From a virus: 64,000 bases of DNA. Below are positions 5,822 to 13,152 of this stretch, one piece after another. Made by a program: the position numbers and the translations under genes. The notes beneath the pieces were generated by a model that did no database searches, was not told where the DNA came from, and saw only the letters and a program-made list of their open reading frames with translations. Position 1 is the stretch's first letter. Each line of letters begins with the position of its first letter. Where the stretch lies: the IMG/VR virus record IMGVR_UViG_3300042090_001530, positions 1-64,000 of that record. The stretch is one strand, 5' to 3'.

Positions 5822-7983
5822 CCATCGTCCAGGGACATGTGATCCAACCCGGCGGAAACGAAGATCCCTCCGCCCCGGGGCAGATCATGCCTTCCCGCAG
5901 CTACGTTGCAAGTGAGCACTTGCAGGTCATCCACGGGCTGCTCCCGGCCCCCGCCTCGCCGCTCCAGGAGTGGCCAGGCCGCGCCCGCCTGGCCGAACGC
6001 GCCGTCGTGGGCATGATCCACGGCGTCCTGGCGTACAAGGCCGTCGCGCTCGTGCCGCTCGCCGTGGCCGCGACCGAGATCATGGCCTCGGTGATCCACA
6101 TGGCGCCGCATCACATGTTGGCCGGCGGCCTCATGTGCACCGTCGGGGTCGGCGCGTCCGCCCTTGCCGGGATCATGTCGCTCGCGCACGTCTCGAACAC
6201 CCCGGCTCCGCACCACGCCGCGACGCACCACGCCGGACACTCCGGGAAGATCATCGGGACGGCGTTCGGGATCGCCCTGGCCCTGTTCGAAGTCGGCACC
6301 ACCATCTGGCTCGGCCCCCTCTCGGCCCTGTCGTGGGGCGCCGGGATGCTCGCCACCATCGGCGGCAGCATCGGCCTCGGCGTCGCCATCCACCACCACC
6401 GCGGCCACACCCAGATCCGCGACACCGACCGGATCCGGGCCGTCGCCGAATTCGCGGCGTCAACCGCCATCGAACCGGCAAGCCACATGCCCCCGACGGC
6501 AACCCAGTACGACCAGCACCCGCTGTCGACGGAAGTGATCTACGCGTTGTCGGTTGTCGGCTGGCCCGGCGCGACCATCGACGCCATGCCGGTCGTCGTC
6601 AACCCCAACCGGTGGACGGTCACCGCCAACCTCCCCGAAGGCGTCGCGTTCAAGACCGTCAAGGCGAAGGAGGTCGAGCTCGCCGCGACCATGCGGATCG
6701 TCGCCGGAGGCTTGACGCTCACCCAGGGCCGCGGCAGCCACCAGGTCGTGTTCTCCGTCAACAACCTCGCGATCGCGGAACTCGCGAAGCCCGGCCCCCA
6801 CCCGGCCGTCGAAGCTCCGGGCCGGTCCGTCTCCATCTGGGACCCGGTCGACTTCGGGCTCGACGACGACGATGACGACGTCGGCATCGTGCTCGCCGGC
6901 ACCCCTGGCATCCTGATCGCAGGCGACCCGGGCAGCGGCAAGTCGAACGCCGTCGCGCACGCCCTGTGCCACGTCGTGCAGGCGGTCGACTGCAGGCTCA
7001 TCACCATTGACGGCTCCGGCCGCGAACTGGTGATCTTCAACGAGGTGGCCGACCAGCACACCACCACCGACATGGACGCCGCCATCGCGATCCTCGACTG
7101 GCTGCAAACCGAGATCACCCGCCGCGGCGCACTCCTCGCCGAACAGCGCGCCACGGAACTCACCCGCGAACTCGCCGAAGACCTCGAACTCGACTGCATC
7201 TGCTACGCCATCGGCGAACTCGCCTACTTCACCAACTACGACGACAGCAAGAAGAAGACCACGTTCAATCTGAAACTGCGCGACATCACCTCACGGGGCC
7301 GCGCCGCCGGAATCTTCGGCGTATTCGACACTCAGAAACCGGAAGACCGAACAGTGCCCTCGGCGATTCGCGACATGGTGCCGTTCAAGCTGGCATTGCG
7401 CTGCGAGACGGCCGACGCGGTCAACACGATCCTCGGCAAGGGTATGGCGAAGCAATACCCGGCGCACGAGCTGGACGCGGGAGCCAAGGGAGTCGGGTAC
7501 CTCAAGGGCGTCCCGGGACGCAAGCCGTTCCGGCTGCGCACGCGCCGGATCGAGCCGGCGGAACGCTACGCGATCGTCGACTCGGCCAAGGTCGGCTTCG
7601 TCGCGCCGCCGCCGATCGTGCCCGGCCCCGGCGGGGGACAGGCGGACTACGACGACGGGCCCGCGCCGGGCACCGGGGCCCCGGCGCTGCGCCTGGTGAA
7701 GGGCGGACTCTACCCCGACGGCACCAAGTTCGAGAACGAGACGTTCTCCGCCGTCTGGAGCCTGCTCGATCGGCTCCCGGAGGGTTTCACCTACCGGGAT
7801 GTCGGCGTGCTCGCCCCGTCGGTCGGCCTGTTCGGCGGGCGCAGCACCGTGCAGACGCAGCTCGACGCCTGGCGCGATCAGGGCCGGATCGTGGCGATCG
7901 GCGAGCGACGCGGCCCGGCCGGGCCGCCCACCGCCGTCTATCAGCGCTCCGACCGGGCCGGGCGCGGCGAGGTGACCGCCTGA
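5818..7983 (+). CDS. FtsK/SpoIIIE/TraSA-like DNA translocase ATPase, 721 aa
   Basis: The start is GTG at 5818, overlapping the upstream stop (GTGA). Four hydrophobic segments lie at about residues 72-92, 100-122, 145-165 and 168-190. The motor region has Walker A GDPGSGKS at 369-376. The Walker B site reads YAIGELAYF, with Gly466-Glu467 where the family normally has Asp-Glu. A C-terminal winged-helix-like region covers about 670-721. AICE TraSA/TraB proteins move double-stranded plasmid DNA between mycelial cells; FtsK relatives pump DNA through membranes. The membrane region plus motor fits such a role, with the DUF2637-like neighbour as partner. The Gly in Walker B may weaken Mg-ATP binding or signal a divergent motor. 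Confidence 0.85.
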   Translation: MTIVQGHVIQPGGNEDPSAPGQIMPSRSYVASEHLQVIHGLLPAPASPLQEWPGRARLAERAVVGMIHGVLAYKAVALVPLAVAATEIMASVIHMAPHHMLAGGLMCTVGVGASALAGIMSLAHVSNTPAPHHAATHHAGHSGKIIGTAFGIALALFEVGTTIWLGPLSALSWGAGMLATIGGSIGLGVAIHHHRGHTQIRDTDRIRAVAEFAASTAIEPASHMPPTATQYDQHPLSTEVIYALSVVGWPGATIDAMPVVVNPNRWTVTANLPEGVAFKTVKAKEVELAATMRIVAGGLTLTQGRGSHQVVFSVNNLAIAELAKPGPHPAVEAPGRSVSIWDPVDFGLDDDDDDVGIVLAGTPGILIAGDPGSGKSNAVAHALCHVVQAVDCRLITIDGSGRELVIFNEVADQHTTTDMDAAIAILDWLQTEITRRGALLAEQRATELTRELAEDLELDCICYAIGELAYFTNYDDSKKKTTFNLKLRDITSRGRAAGIFGVFDTQKPEDRTVPSAIRDMVPFKLALRCETADAVNTILGKGMAKQYPAHELDAGAKGVGYLKGVPGRKPFRLRTRRIEPAERYAIVDSAKVGFVAPPPIVPGPGGGQADYDDGPAPGTGAPALRLVKGGLYPDGTKFENETFSAVWSLLDRLPEGFTYRDVGVLAPSVGLFGGRSTVQTQLDAWRDQGRIVAIGERRGPAGPPTAVYQRSDRAGRGEVTA

Positions 7984-8423
7984 TGGCGCGCAGGAAGCGC
8001 GGCTACCTGGCCTCGGAAGCGCGGAAGGCTGCCCGCGCGATGAGGCCAGACCGCGTTTTTCTTCGCTTCTGGACCGGGGGCAAGTATCAGACGTTCGGGG
8101 GCCTCGTGCGCGGGGCGCTCGGCGCAAGCCGGCAGCAGGTTCCGATGCGTGCAGTGCCACCCGGCTCGCCGGTTCCGAAGACAGCGGGGGCAGCGAAGCG
8201 CGCGCGTGCCGTTGCGGCGAAGACGGCGTCCGCGAGCAAGCAGACCACCAAGCAGCCGGTCATCAAGAAGACCGCGCGCGGCAAGCAGGTCGCCAAGCGC
8301 AAGGGCAAAGGCCAGTTCGACGGGTCCGTCGTGCTGCCGGGCGCCGACCTGACGCTGTACCGGCGCGCGGTGGACGGCAACGCGATCGTCCAGCCGGGCG
8401 AACCCGGGCGGAGGCGGATTTGA
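7983..8423 (+). CDS. very basic Lys/Ala-rich protein, probably DNA-binding
   Basis: The ATG overlaps the ATPase stop (TGATG). The 146-residue product is strongly basic, with an Arg-rich N terminus and a low-complexity Lys/Ala/Thr stretch at about residues 65-112 that resembles histone-like tails. The C terminus is compact and non-repetitive. It could bind DNA non-specifically, perhaps as a substrate adaptor for the translocase. No family is recognised. Confidence 0.7.
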   Translation: MARRKRGYLASEARKAARAMRPDRVFLRFWTGGKYQTFGGLVRGALGASRQQVPMRAVPPGSPVPKTAGAAKRARAVAAKTASASKQTTKQPVIKKTARGKQVAKRKGKGQFDGSVVLPGADLTLYRRAVDGNAIVQPGEPGRRRI

Positions 8424-8857
8424 TTACCGGTGGACGCAGCGACGGGCTTGCGCTCGGCACGCTCATCCCAACCAGTTCGGGACTGACGCCCTTGGGGCAG
8501 CTCCGCGTCGGCGACAGCGTCTTCGACGAAAACGGGCAACCCTGCACGGTCGTTGGAGCGGGTCGCTCGACCGGAGACCGTGCGTGCTACGAGATCGAGT
8601 TCAGCGGCGGCTCGACTTTCATCGTCGGCGCCGATCAGCCGTGGATCGTCGATACTCGCAAGTCGCGCATGTATCGACTTGAACAGACGCGTCGTGCGGC
8701 GACCGTGGGCCCACTGGGCAAGCGTCGGTACGGCGCCGCACTGCCGCCGGCGCGGCTCGCGCCCGAGCGACGTGCGGCACTCGCCGAACTCGGTATGACG
8801 TGGCCGCCGTCGGTGACCGACCTGGAGTTCACGGCGCCTGTCGCCCCGGCCGACTAG
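8420..8857 (+). CDS. stand-alone Hint (intein-like) domain protein, 145 aa
   Basis: The start is TTG at 8420, overlapping the previous stop (TTGA). Residues 11-72 read like the N-terminal half of an intein: LALGTLIPT, then LRVGDSVFDENGQPC, then CYEIEFSGGS and GADQPW. In active inteins a Cys directly precedes LA(L)GT; here that position is Gly10, so self-splicing through the usual nucleophile is unlikely. The C-terminal splicing motif (HN) and a TxxH block are also not seen, and there are no flanking exteins. The protein may be a relic intein or a Hint domain reused as a binding module. Confidence 0.65.
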   Translation: MITGGRSDGLALGTLIPTSSGLTPLGQLRVGDSVFDENGQPCTVVGAGRSTGDRACYEIEFSGGSTFIVGADQPWIVDTRKSRMYRLEQTRRAATVGPLGKRRYGAALPPARLAPERRAALAELGMTWPPSVTDLEFTAPVAPAD

Positions 8858-9028
8858 TCCGCGTGGTGCGCAGCCCGGGGGGCGCATTCGTCAACGACTT
8901 GCGCGCCGGGGTCCGTAGCCCCAAACTCGGGCTAGAAGATCACGCCCGCCCCGATCACCAGTCGAGGCGGGCTACACGGATCGAATCGGCTCCCCCCAAT
9001 GCTAGAACGCACCAACGGGAGCTGACGC
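8858..9028 (+). terminator. intergenic region with two hairpins
   Basis: AGCCC (8917-8921) pairs with GGGCT (8929-8933), and GCCCGCC (8944-8950) pairs with GGCGGGC (8966-8972). No open frame is convincing. The second stem is a plausible terminator for the transfer-like operon, and a promoter for the 9029 gene may follow; a GGGAG ribosome site lies just upstream of that gene. Confidence 0.45.
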
Positions 9029-10270
9029 ATGCCGCGAGATCACCGGAACGCACGGCCCTACTGGCCGCACTCCCAGCCCGAGCCCATCCACGAAGCCGAC
9101 ATCCCCGATGCGCCCGTCTGTCCCGGGAAATGCAACGCGGCCTGGCGCGCCGCCGAAGAACGCGTCCGGCTCCACGGCGGCGAACACGACCTCGAGCCCG
9201 AACCCGGCGCGCCCGTCTGGTGCCCGCCGTGCCAAACCGAGATCCGCGGCGCCCTCGACGACTGGCCCGACCTCGCCGTGCGCCTCGCCGAAGAGATCGG
9301 ATCCGGCGTCAGGACCCGCATCGGCGAATACGTGTCCGGGTCCAAAACGCGGCCCATCCACGAGCACGAAGCGCCCAGCCTCCTGCTCGACGAGATGGCC
9401 GAATGGCTGCCGGAATGGGGCGCGACCATCGCCAGAGAGCGCGGGCTGCCGGAGCGCCCCGGCCGGCGCCCGGGCGCGGACCCCATCGCGCAGATCACCG
9501 ACGCCTGCCGGTTCCTGACCATCCACCTCACTTGGCACCTGGGCGAACGTCCCGCCGACGAGCACGAACGCGCCGAAGACTTCGGCCGCGAACTGCTCGC
9601 CGCCACCCGCCGCGCCCGCACCATCACCGGCACCCAGGAGTCCGAGCCCATCCGCGTCATCGGCGTCGCCTGCCCGCACTGCGACCGCAAGGCGCTCGAA
9701 TACGAGATCGAAGACAGCCCCACCCGTAAAGCCGCCGTCAAGCGGTATCGGTACGACGGCGACGACGTGGCCAACGAACCGCAAACCATCGGCCCCGACG
9801 AGGCACGACGCCTGCGCCTGCCCCGACACTTCGAGACCGCGCTACGCCAGCGCATGCAACTCGGCCCCGACCCGGCCGGCTGGAAACTCCTCGCCGACTG
9901 CGACACCCACGACCTACGAGCCCTCGACGGCCACCCCGGCATCGACAGTCGGCTCACCGACCGCCTCGACGAGTATCAGGCCGAGCGCGTCCGCGACCTG
10001 CCCGCCGCGGTCCTCGACGACCTGTTCGCCGGGCCGTACGGCATCCCCGGCAAGGCGGTCGAGACCATCACCGTGAACGTGCAAGGCTCCGTCGTCGGCT
10101 ACGTCCGCTGCCGCCGCTGCAGGCCCCTGTTCCGCATGAACCTCGACGAATACCACAAGTGGACGCGCATGCTCGCCGCCGGCGACGAAGTACGCGCCAA
10201 GGCCACCGCCGAGAAACTGCGCGAAGTGTTCGGCAACTCCGTCCCCGTGCAGTACCGAGTCAAGAAGTGA
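9029..10270 (+). CDS. Cys-rich (zinc-ribbon-like) hypothetical protein, 413 aa
   Basis: ATG at 9029 follows GGGAGC. The protein has four Cys pairs: CPGKC near residue 31, CPPC near 65, CPHC near 218 and CRRC near 363. They suggest two zinc sites formed within the long chain. Between them are charged helices and a His-rich segment (TIHLTWHLG). Large proteins of this type commonly precede an excisionase-like gene in actinobacterial mobile elements, as here (GTGA overlap with the next gene). A DNA-binding or replication-accessory role is possible but unproven. Confidence 0.75.
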   Translation: MPRDHRNARPYWPHSQPEPIHEADIPDAPVCPGKCNAAWRAAEERVRLHGGEHDLEPEPGAPVWCPPCQTEIRGALDDWPDLAVRLAEEIGSGVRTRIGEYVSGSKTRPIHEHEAPSLLLDEMAEWLPEWGATIARERGLPERPGRRPGADPIAQITDACRFLTIHLTWHLGERPADEHERAEDFGRELLAATRRARTITGTQESEPIRVIGVACPHCDRKALEYEIEDSPTRKAAVKRYRYDGDDVANEPQTIGPDEARRLRLPRHFETALRQRMQLGPDPAGWKLLADCDTHDLRALDGHPGIDSRLTDRLDEYQAERVRDLPAAVLDDLFAGPYGIPGKAVETITVNVQGSVVGYVRCRRCRPLFRMNLDEYHKWTRMLAAGDEVRAKATAEKLREVFGNSVPVQYRVKK

Positions 10271-10545
10271 GCGCGCAGATCGATCCGACGGACCCGCTGT
10301 TCAAGCCGCTCACGCTGAACGAAGTCCTCGAGATCACCGAGCGGTCCCAGCGCACGATCAACCGGTGGATCCAGACCGGCCGGCTGACCGCCTACGAGGA
10401 GAAGCATCGGCGTCAGATTCTGTTCAACGAGGACGAAGTCGTCGAGCTCGAGTACGAGAAGAACCGGGCGCGCAGACAGGGTCGCCCGCGACCCAAGGGA
10501 AGCCGCGAGGGTCCTGGGGCTGAGGGAATTGACGCAGGTGGCTAG
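10267..10545 (+). CDS. MerR/excisionase-type HTH DNA-binding protein
   Basis: GTG at 10267 overlaps the upstream stop. Residues 13-60 match the HTH_17/excisionase pattern: LTLNEVLEITERSQRTINRW, then I-x-TGRLTAYEE and a wing ending ILFNEDEVVE. The C terminus is basic and Gly-rich. In AICEs and phages such proteins act as Xis or repressors and usually sit beside the integrase gene. No integrase follows; instead there is a terminator, a tRNA and an IS607 element. A transcriptional regulator is the alternative. Confidence 0.75.
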   Translation: MSAQIDPTDPLFKPLTLNEVLEITERSQRTINRWIQTGRLTAYEEKHRRQILFNEDEVVELEYEKNRARRQGRPRPKGSREGPGAEGIDAGG

Positions 10546-10672
10546 GCTGACCCACAATGGCCGGGGATAAGTGCGCCCGCAGGCGCCGTCCGGATGAGAA
10601 TTGCCGAACCCCGTGGGGATCGGAAGTAGGCTCGCCTCGGTTCCGGCCGGACCTGGCTGAGCTTGCGGCTTT

Positions 10673-10699
10673 GAGAACCCCGCCCACCGCGGGGTTCTC
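10673..10699 (+). terminator. rho-independent terminator
   Basis: GAGAACCCCGC (10673-10683) pairs perfectly with GCGGGGTTCTC (10689-10699) around CCACC, followed by GGCTTTCT. It ends the transcript of the HTH gene just before the tRNA. The preceding stretch 10546-10672 contains no convincing gene. Confidence 0.8.
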
Positions 10700-10710
10700 G
10701 GCTTTCTGGT

Positions 10711-10782
10711 GCCGTGTTAACTCAGCGGTAGAGTGCCGCCTTCGTAAGGCGGAAGTCCAGGGTCCGATCCCCTGACGCGGCT
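10711..10782 (+). tRNA. tRNA-Thr (anticodon CGT)
   Basis: A complete cloverleaf is visible. The acceptor stem is 10711-10717 with 10775-10781 (one G-T pair) and the D arm is ACTC/GAGT with GG in the loop. The anticodon stem is CCGCC/GGCGG, with loop TTCGTAA and CGT at 10743-10745. The variable loop has 5 bases and the T arm is CAGGG/CCCTG. The T loop reads TCCGATC, so the usual T55 is C, an atypical base. The CCA end is not encoded. It reads ACG codons. It may be a phage-borne tRNA or part of a host tRNA used as attachment site, since an excisionase-like gene lies next to it. Confidence 0.85.
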
Positions 10783-10884
10783 CGAAGCACTGACGTACCC
10801 TGGGCGTGTCGGCGGAGACGAGGGTAGCGAACTGTTCCGTGGATCATCAGTAAACATCAGCTTCCATAGGCATATACTGACCCT
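10783..10884 (+). promoter_or_regulatory. AT-richer region before tnpA
   Basis: The region contains the repeated hexamer CATCAG (twice around 10845-10860), an inverted pair TCAGTA/TACTGA flanking about 22 bases, and a CATATACT stretch that could serve as a -10 box shortly before the GTG of tnpA. These could be recombinase-binding sites at the left end of the element and its promoter. No clear ribosome site is visible. Confidence 0.35.
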
Positions 10885-11454
10885 GTGAAGCTTTCGGAGT
10901 GGGCGCGGCGGGAGGGTGTGCACTACCAGACCGCGTGGGAGTGGGCCCGGGACGGGAAAATGCCTGTGCCGACCTACCGCACCCCGTCTGGGACCTGGAT
11001 GGTACGCGCCGAACCCGAACGGCCTACGGGCCGAGTTGTCGCCTACTGCCGGGTCTCCTCGCAGGATCAGAAGCCCGACCTCGAACGCCAGGCCGGGCGC
11101 GTGGTCGCGGGCGCAACATCCCAGGGTTTCGCAGTGGCGGAGGTCGTCACCGAGATCGGATCCGGCCTCAACGGCAAGCGCCGGAAACTACATCGGCTGC
11201 TCGCCGACCCGGACGCTACGGTGATCGTGGTCGAGCATCGCGACCGGCTCGCCCGGTTCGGCGTCGAGCACCTCGAGGCCGCGCTCGCCGCGACCGGCCG
11301 CAGGCTCGTGATCCTCGACCCGGAGGAGACCGCCGACGATCTCGTGCGGGACATGACCGAGATCCTCACCTCGATGTGCGCGCGCCTCTACGGGCGCCGC
11401 TCCGCGAAGAACCGCGCGGCACGCGGCATGGCCGCGATGGCAGCCGACCAGTGA
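10885..11454 (+). CDS. tnpA: IS607-type serine recombinase TnpA
   Basis: The 189-residue protein has an N-terminal MerR-like helix-turn-helix (residues 1-45, LSEWARREGVHYQTAWEWA). The serine-recombinase catalytic domain follows: YCRVSSQDQ at 54-62 with the expected nucleophile Ser58, and the conserved EHRDRLARFG segment. Length and layout match IS607 transposases, which are far shorter than phage serine integrases. It would cut and rejoin DNA as the element moves. The start is GTG with no strong ribosome site. All motifs look intact, so the enzyme may be active. Confidence 0.92.
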   Translation: MKLSEWARREGVHYQTAWEWARDGKMPVPTYRTPSGTWMVRAEPERPTGRVVAYCRVSSQDQKPDLERQAGRVVAGATSQGFAVAEVVTEIGSGLNGKRRKLHRLLADPDATVIVVEHRDRLARFGVEHLEAALAATGRRLVILDPEETADDLVRDMTEILTSMCARLYGRRSAKNRAARGMAAMAADQ

Positions 11455-12836
11455 CCGTACAGGCGTTCAAGTTCGCCCTGGACCCGACGCCGTCTCAGGC
11501 CCGGGATCTGCTGCGGCACGCCGGCGCCGCGCGGGTCGCGTTCAACTGGGGTCTCGCGCAGGTCAAGGCGAACCTCTCGCAGCGCGAGGCCGAACGCTCC
11601 TACGGCATCGACGGCGACGACCTGACGCCGTCCCTGAGCTGGTCGATGTATTCGCTGCGCAAGGCCTGGAACCAGGCCAAGGATGATGTTGCGCCGTGGT
11701 GGGCCGAATGCTCGAAAGAGGCGTACGCGGCCGGGCTGAACCACCTGGCCGCGGCACTGAAGAACTGGTCGGACTCAAAGAAGGGCAAGCGCGCCGGGCG
11801 CCCGATGGGCTTCCCCAGGTTCAAGTCCCGGCGCCGCGCGACACCGTCGGTGAAGTTCACCACCGGCGCGATCCGCGTCGAGCCCGATCGCAAGCACGTC
11901 ACACTGCCCGTCCTGGGCACGATCAAGACGCACGAGTCGACGCGGAAACTGTCGCGGAAGATCGAGGCGGGTGCGGCGCGGATCCTGTCCGCGACGGTCC
12001 GGTTCGAGCGGGGCCGCTGGTTCGTCGCGTTCACCGTCGAGGCCGTGCGCAAGGAAGTCGCACCACGCCGACCCGGCGCCGTGGTCGGCGTGGACCTGGG
12101 CATCAAGACGCTCGCGGTCCTGTCCGAGGGCGAGCCGGTCCCGAACCCGCGGCACTTCGACGCCGCGCGCCGGAAACTCGCGCGCACTTCGCGCACCGTG
12201 TCCCGCCGTCAAGGCCCGGACCGGCGTACCGGGCGGCAGCCGTCGAACCGGTGGAAGCGTGCGAACGCGGCCCGCAACAAGGTGCACCACCAGGTGGCGG
12301 CGCAGCGCCGTGACGGCCTGCACAAGCTGACGACGCGCCTGGCGAAGCATTACGGCACGATCGTGATCGAAGACCTCAACGTCGCCGGGATGGTGCGGAA
12401 CAAGAAGCTCGCCCGGCTGATCTCGGATGCCGGGTTCGGCGAGTTCCGGCGGCAGCTCGCCTACAAGACCGAGTGGTACGGCGCCCGGCTGGTGGTTGCC
12501 GACCGCTGGTACCCCAGCAGCAAGACGTGTTCGGGCTGTAAGACAGTGAAACCCAAGCTGTCCCTAGCCGAGCGCGTGTTTACCTGTGAGGCGTGCGGCC
12601 TGGTCATCGACCGGGACCTGAACGCTGCTCTGAATCTGCGCGACCTTGTCGCGCACGTCGCCGGGAGTGGCCCGGAGACGTTAAACGGACGCCGAGCCGA
12701 CCGTGAGACCAGGCCTCGCCTGGCAGGTGGCGCAACCCCGCGACAGCGGACAGAAACGTCAATCTTGCGCCCGGCAGCAGTCGGGGTCAGACAGGAACCT
12801 TCGCCCCTCACGGGGCGGATCCTTGAGATTCACTGA
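11451..12836 (+). CDS. tnpB: TnpB RNA-guided nuclease of the IS607 element
   Basis: GTG at 11451 overlaps the tnpA stop (GTGA). The 461-residue protein has the N-terminal KFALDPTPSQ start of TnpB and the three RuvC acidic residues Asp215 (VDLGIKTLAV), Glu307 (IVIEDLNV) and Asp389 (DRDLNAALN). The zinc finger uses C360, C363, C379 and C382. TnpB proteins are guided by an RNA made from the 3' end of the element and cut target DNA at a short TAM; they are ancestors of Cas12. All catalytic positions are kept, so activity is plausible. The last 60 or so residues are low in conservation and overlap the presumed guide-RNA region. Confidence 0.93.
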   Translation: MTVQAFKFALDPTPSQARDLLRHAGAARVAFNWGLAQVKANLSQREAERSYGIDGDDLTPSLSWSMYSLRKAWNQAKDDVAPWWAECSKEAYAAGLNHLAAALKNWSDSKKGKRAGRPMGFPRFKSRRRATPSVKFTTGAIRVEPDRKHVTLPVLGTIKTHESTRKLSRKIEAGAARILSATVRFERGRWFVAFTVEAVRKEVAPRRPGAVVGVDLGIKTLAVLSEGEPVPNPRHFDAARRKLARTSRTVSRRQGPDRRTGRQPSNRWKRANAARNKVHHQVAAQRRDGLHKLTTRLAKHYGTIVIEDLNVAGMVRNKKLARLISDAGFGEFRRQLAYKTEWYGARLVVADRWYPSSKTCSGCKTVKPKLSLAERVFTCEACGLVIDRDLNAALNLRDLVAHVAGSGPETLNGRRADRETRPRLAGGATPRQRTETSILRPAAVGVRQEPSPLTGRILEIH

Positions 12837-12840
12837 AACT
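12640..12840 (+). ncRNA. probable omega (guide) RNA overlapping the 3' end of tnpB
   Basis: In IS200/IS605 and IS607 elements the guide RNA arises from the tnpB 3' end and the right end of the element. Here the region contains several stems, including CGCCCC (12802-12807) with GGGGCG (12812-12817). The guide would be the bases just beyond the element end. The extent is inferred from family knowledge and not resolved from the sequence. Confidence 0.4.
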
Positions 12841-12942
12841 CAGGGAACGGCGCCCCTGTCGTACACGCTGTGGACCACGGACACGACGTCGGCCCCGCGC
12901 GGCGAGGAGCCGCCGGACACCGCGGTTCCGGCACGGGTCTGA
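12838..12942 (+). pseudogene. 3' remnant of a gene probably interrupted by the IS607 element
   Basis: A short open stretch ending in TGA at 12940-12942 overlaps the next ATG as TGATG, the junction seen between intact coupled genes in this window. It encodes a Thr/Pro-rich tail (SYTLWTTDTTSAP and onward) and runs back into the right end of the mobile element without its own start. This fits the end of a gene whose 5' part was separated by the insertion. The matching 5' part was not identified. Confidence 0.4.
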
Positions 12943-13130
12943 TGCGCGGCCGACTGCTCGGCTGGGCCGACGCGCTCGCCCACGCCCTGTACTGCCCGAC
13001 GATGCTGGGGCGCCGCATCGTGCGCGCCCGCTGGCACCACCGGATCCACCTGATCCCGGGCCAACTGCTCGTCGTGGCGTGTGACCGGTACGAGCGCTCG
13101 GTCACCGATGGGGACCCGGACGCCGCATAG
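12942..13130 (+). CDS. hypothetical basic protein, 62 aa
   Basis: ATG at 12942 overlaps the stop of the presumed interrupted gene. The product is basic with a mixed hydrophobic stretch (WADALAHALYCPTMLGRRIV) and no recognised domain. Coupling and codon use support translation. It may be a small membrane-associated or DNA-binding protein. Confidence 0.5.
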   Translation: MRGRLLGWADALAHALYCPTMLGRRIVRARWHHRIHLIPGQLLVVACDRYERSVTDGDPDAA

Positions 13131-13152
13131 GCCCGCGGCCGGGGGCGAGCCG

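Larger units (their letters stand above)
10840..12840 (+). mobile_element. IS607-family insertion element (approximate ends)
   Basis: A serine-recombinase transposase gene and a tnpB gene overlap by four bases in the order typical of IS607 elements. The left end is placed in the AT-rich stretch before tnpA and the right end shortly after tnpB. Exact ends cannot be set because IS607 elements lack long inverted repeats and target-site duplications. The element lies between a tRNA gene and what looks like the tail of an interrupted gene. Confidence 0.7.

Noticed and set aside
10557-10775. Short plus-strand frame after the HTH gene
   Set aside because: It runs through the terminator hairpin and into the tRNA, so translation of the full frame is unlikely.
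10885-11454. TnpA considered as the phage integrase
   Set aside because: It is 189 residues with a MerR-type HTH in front of the catalytic domain and overlaps tnpB, which is the IS607 transposase layout; large serine integrases are about 450-600 residues.
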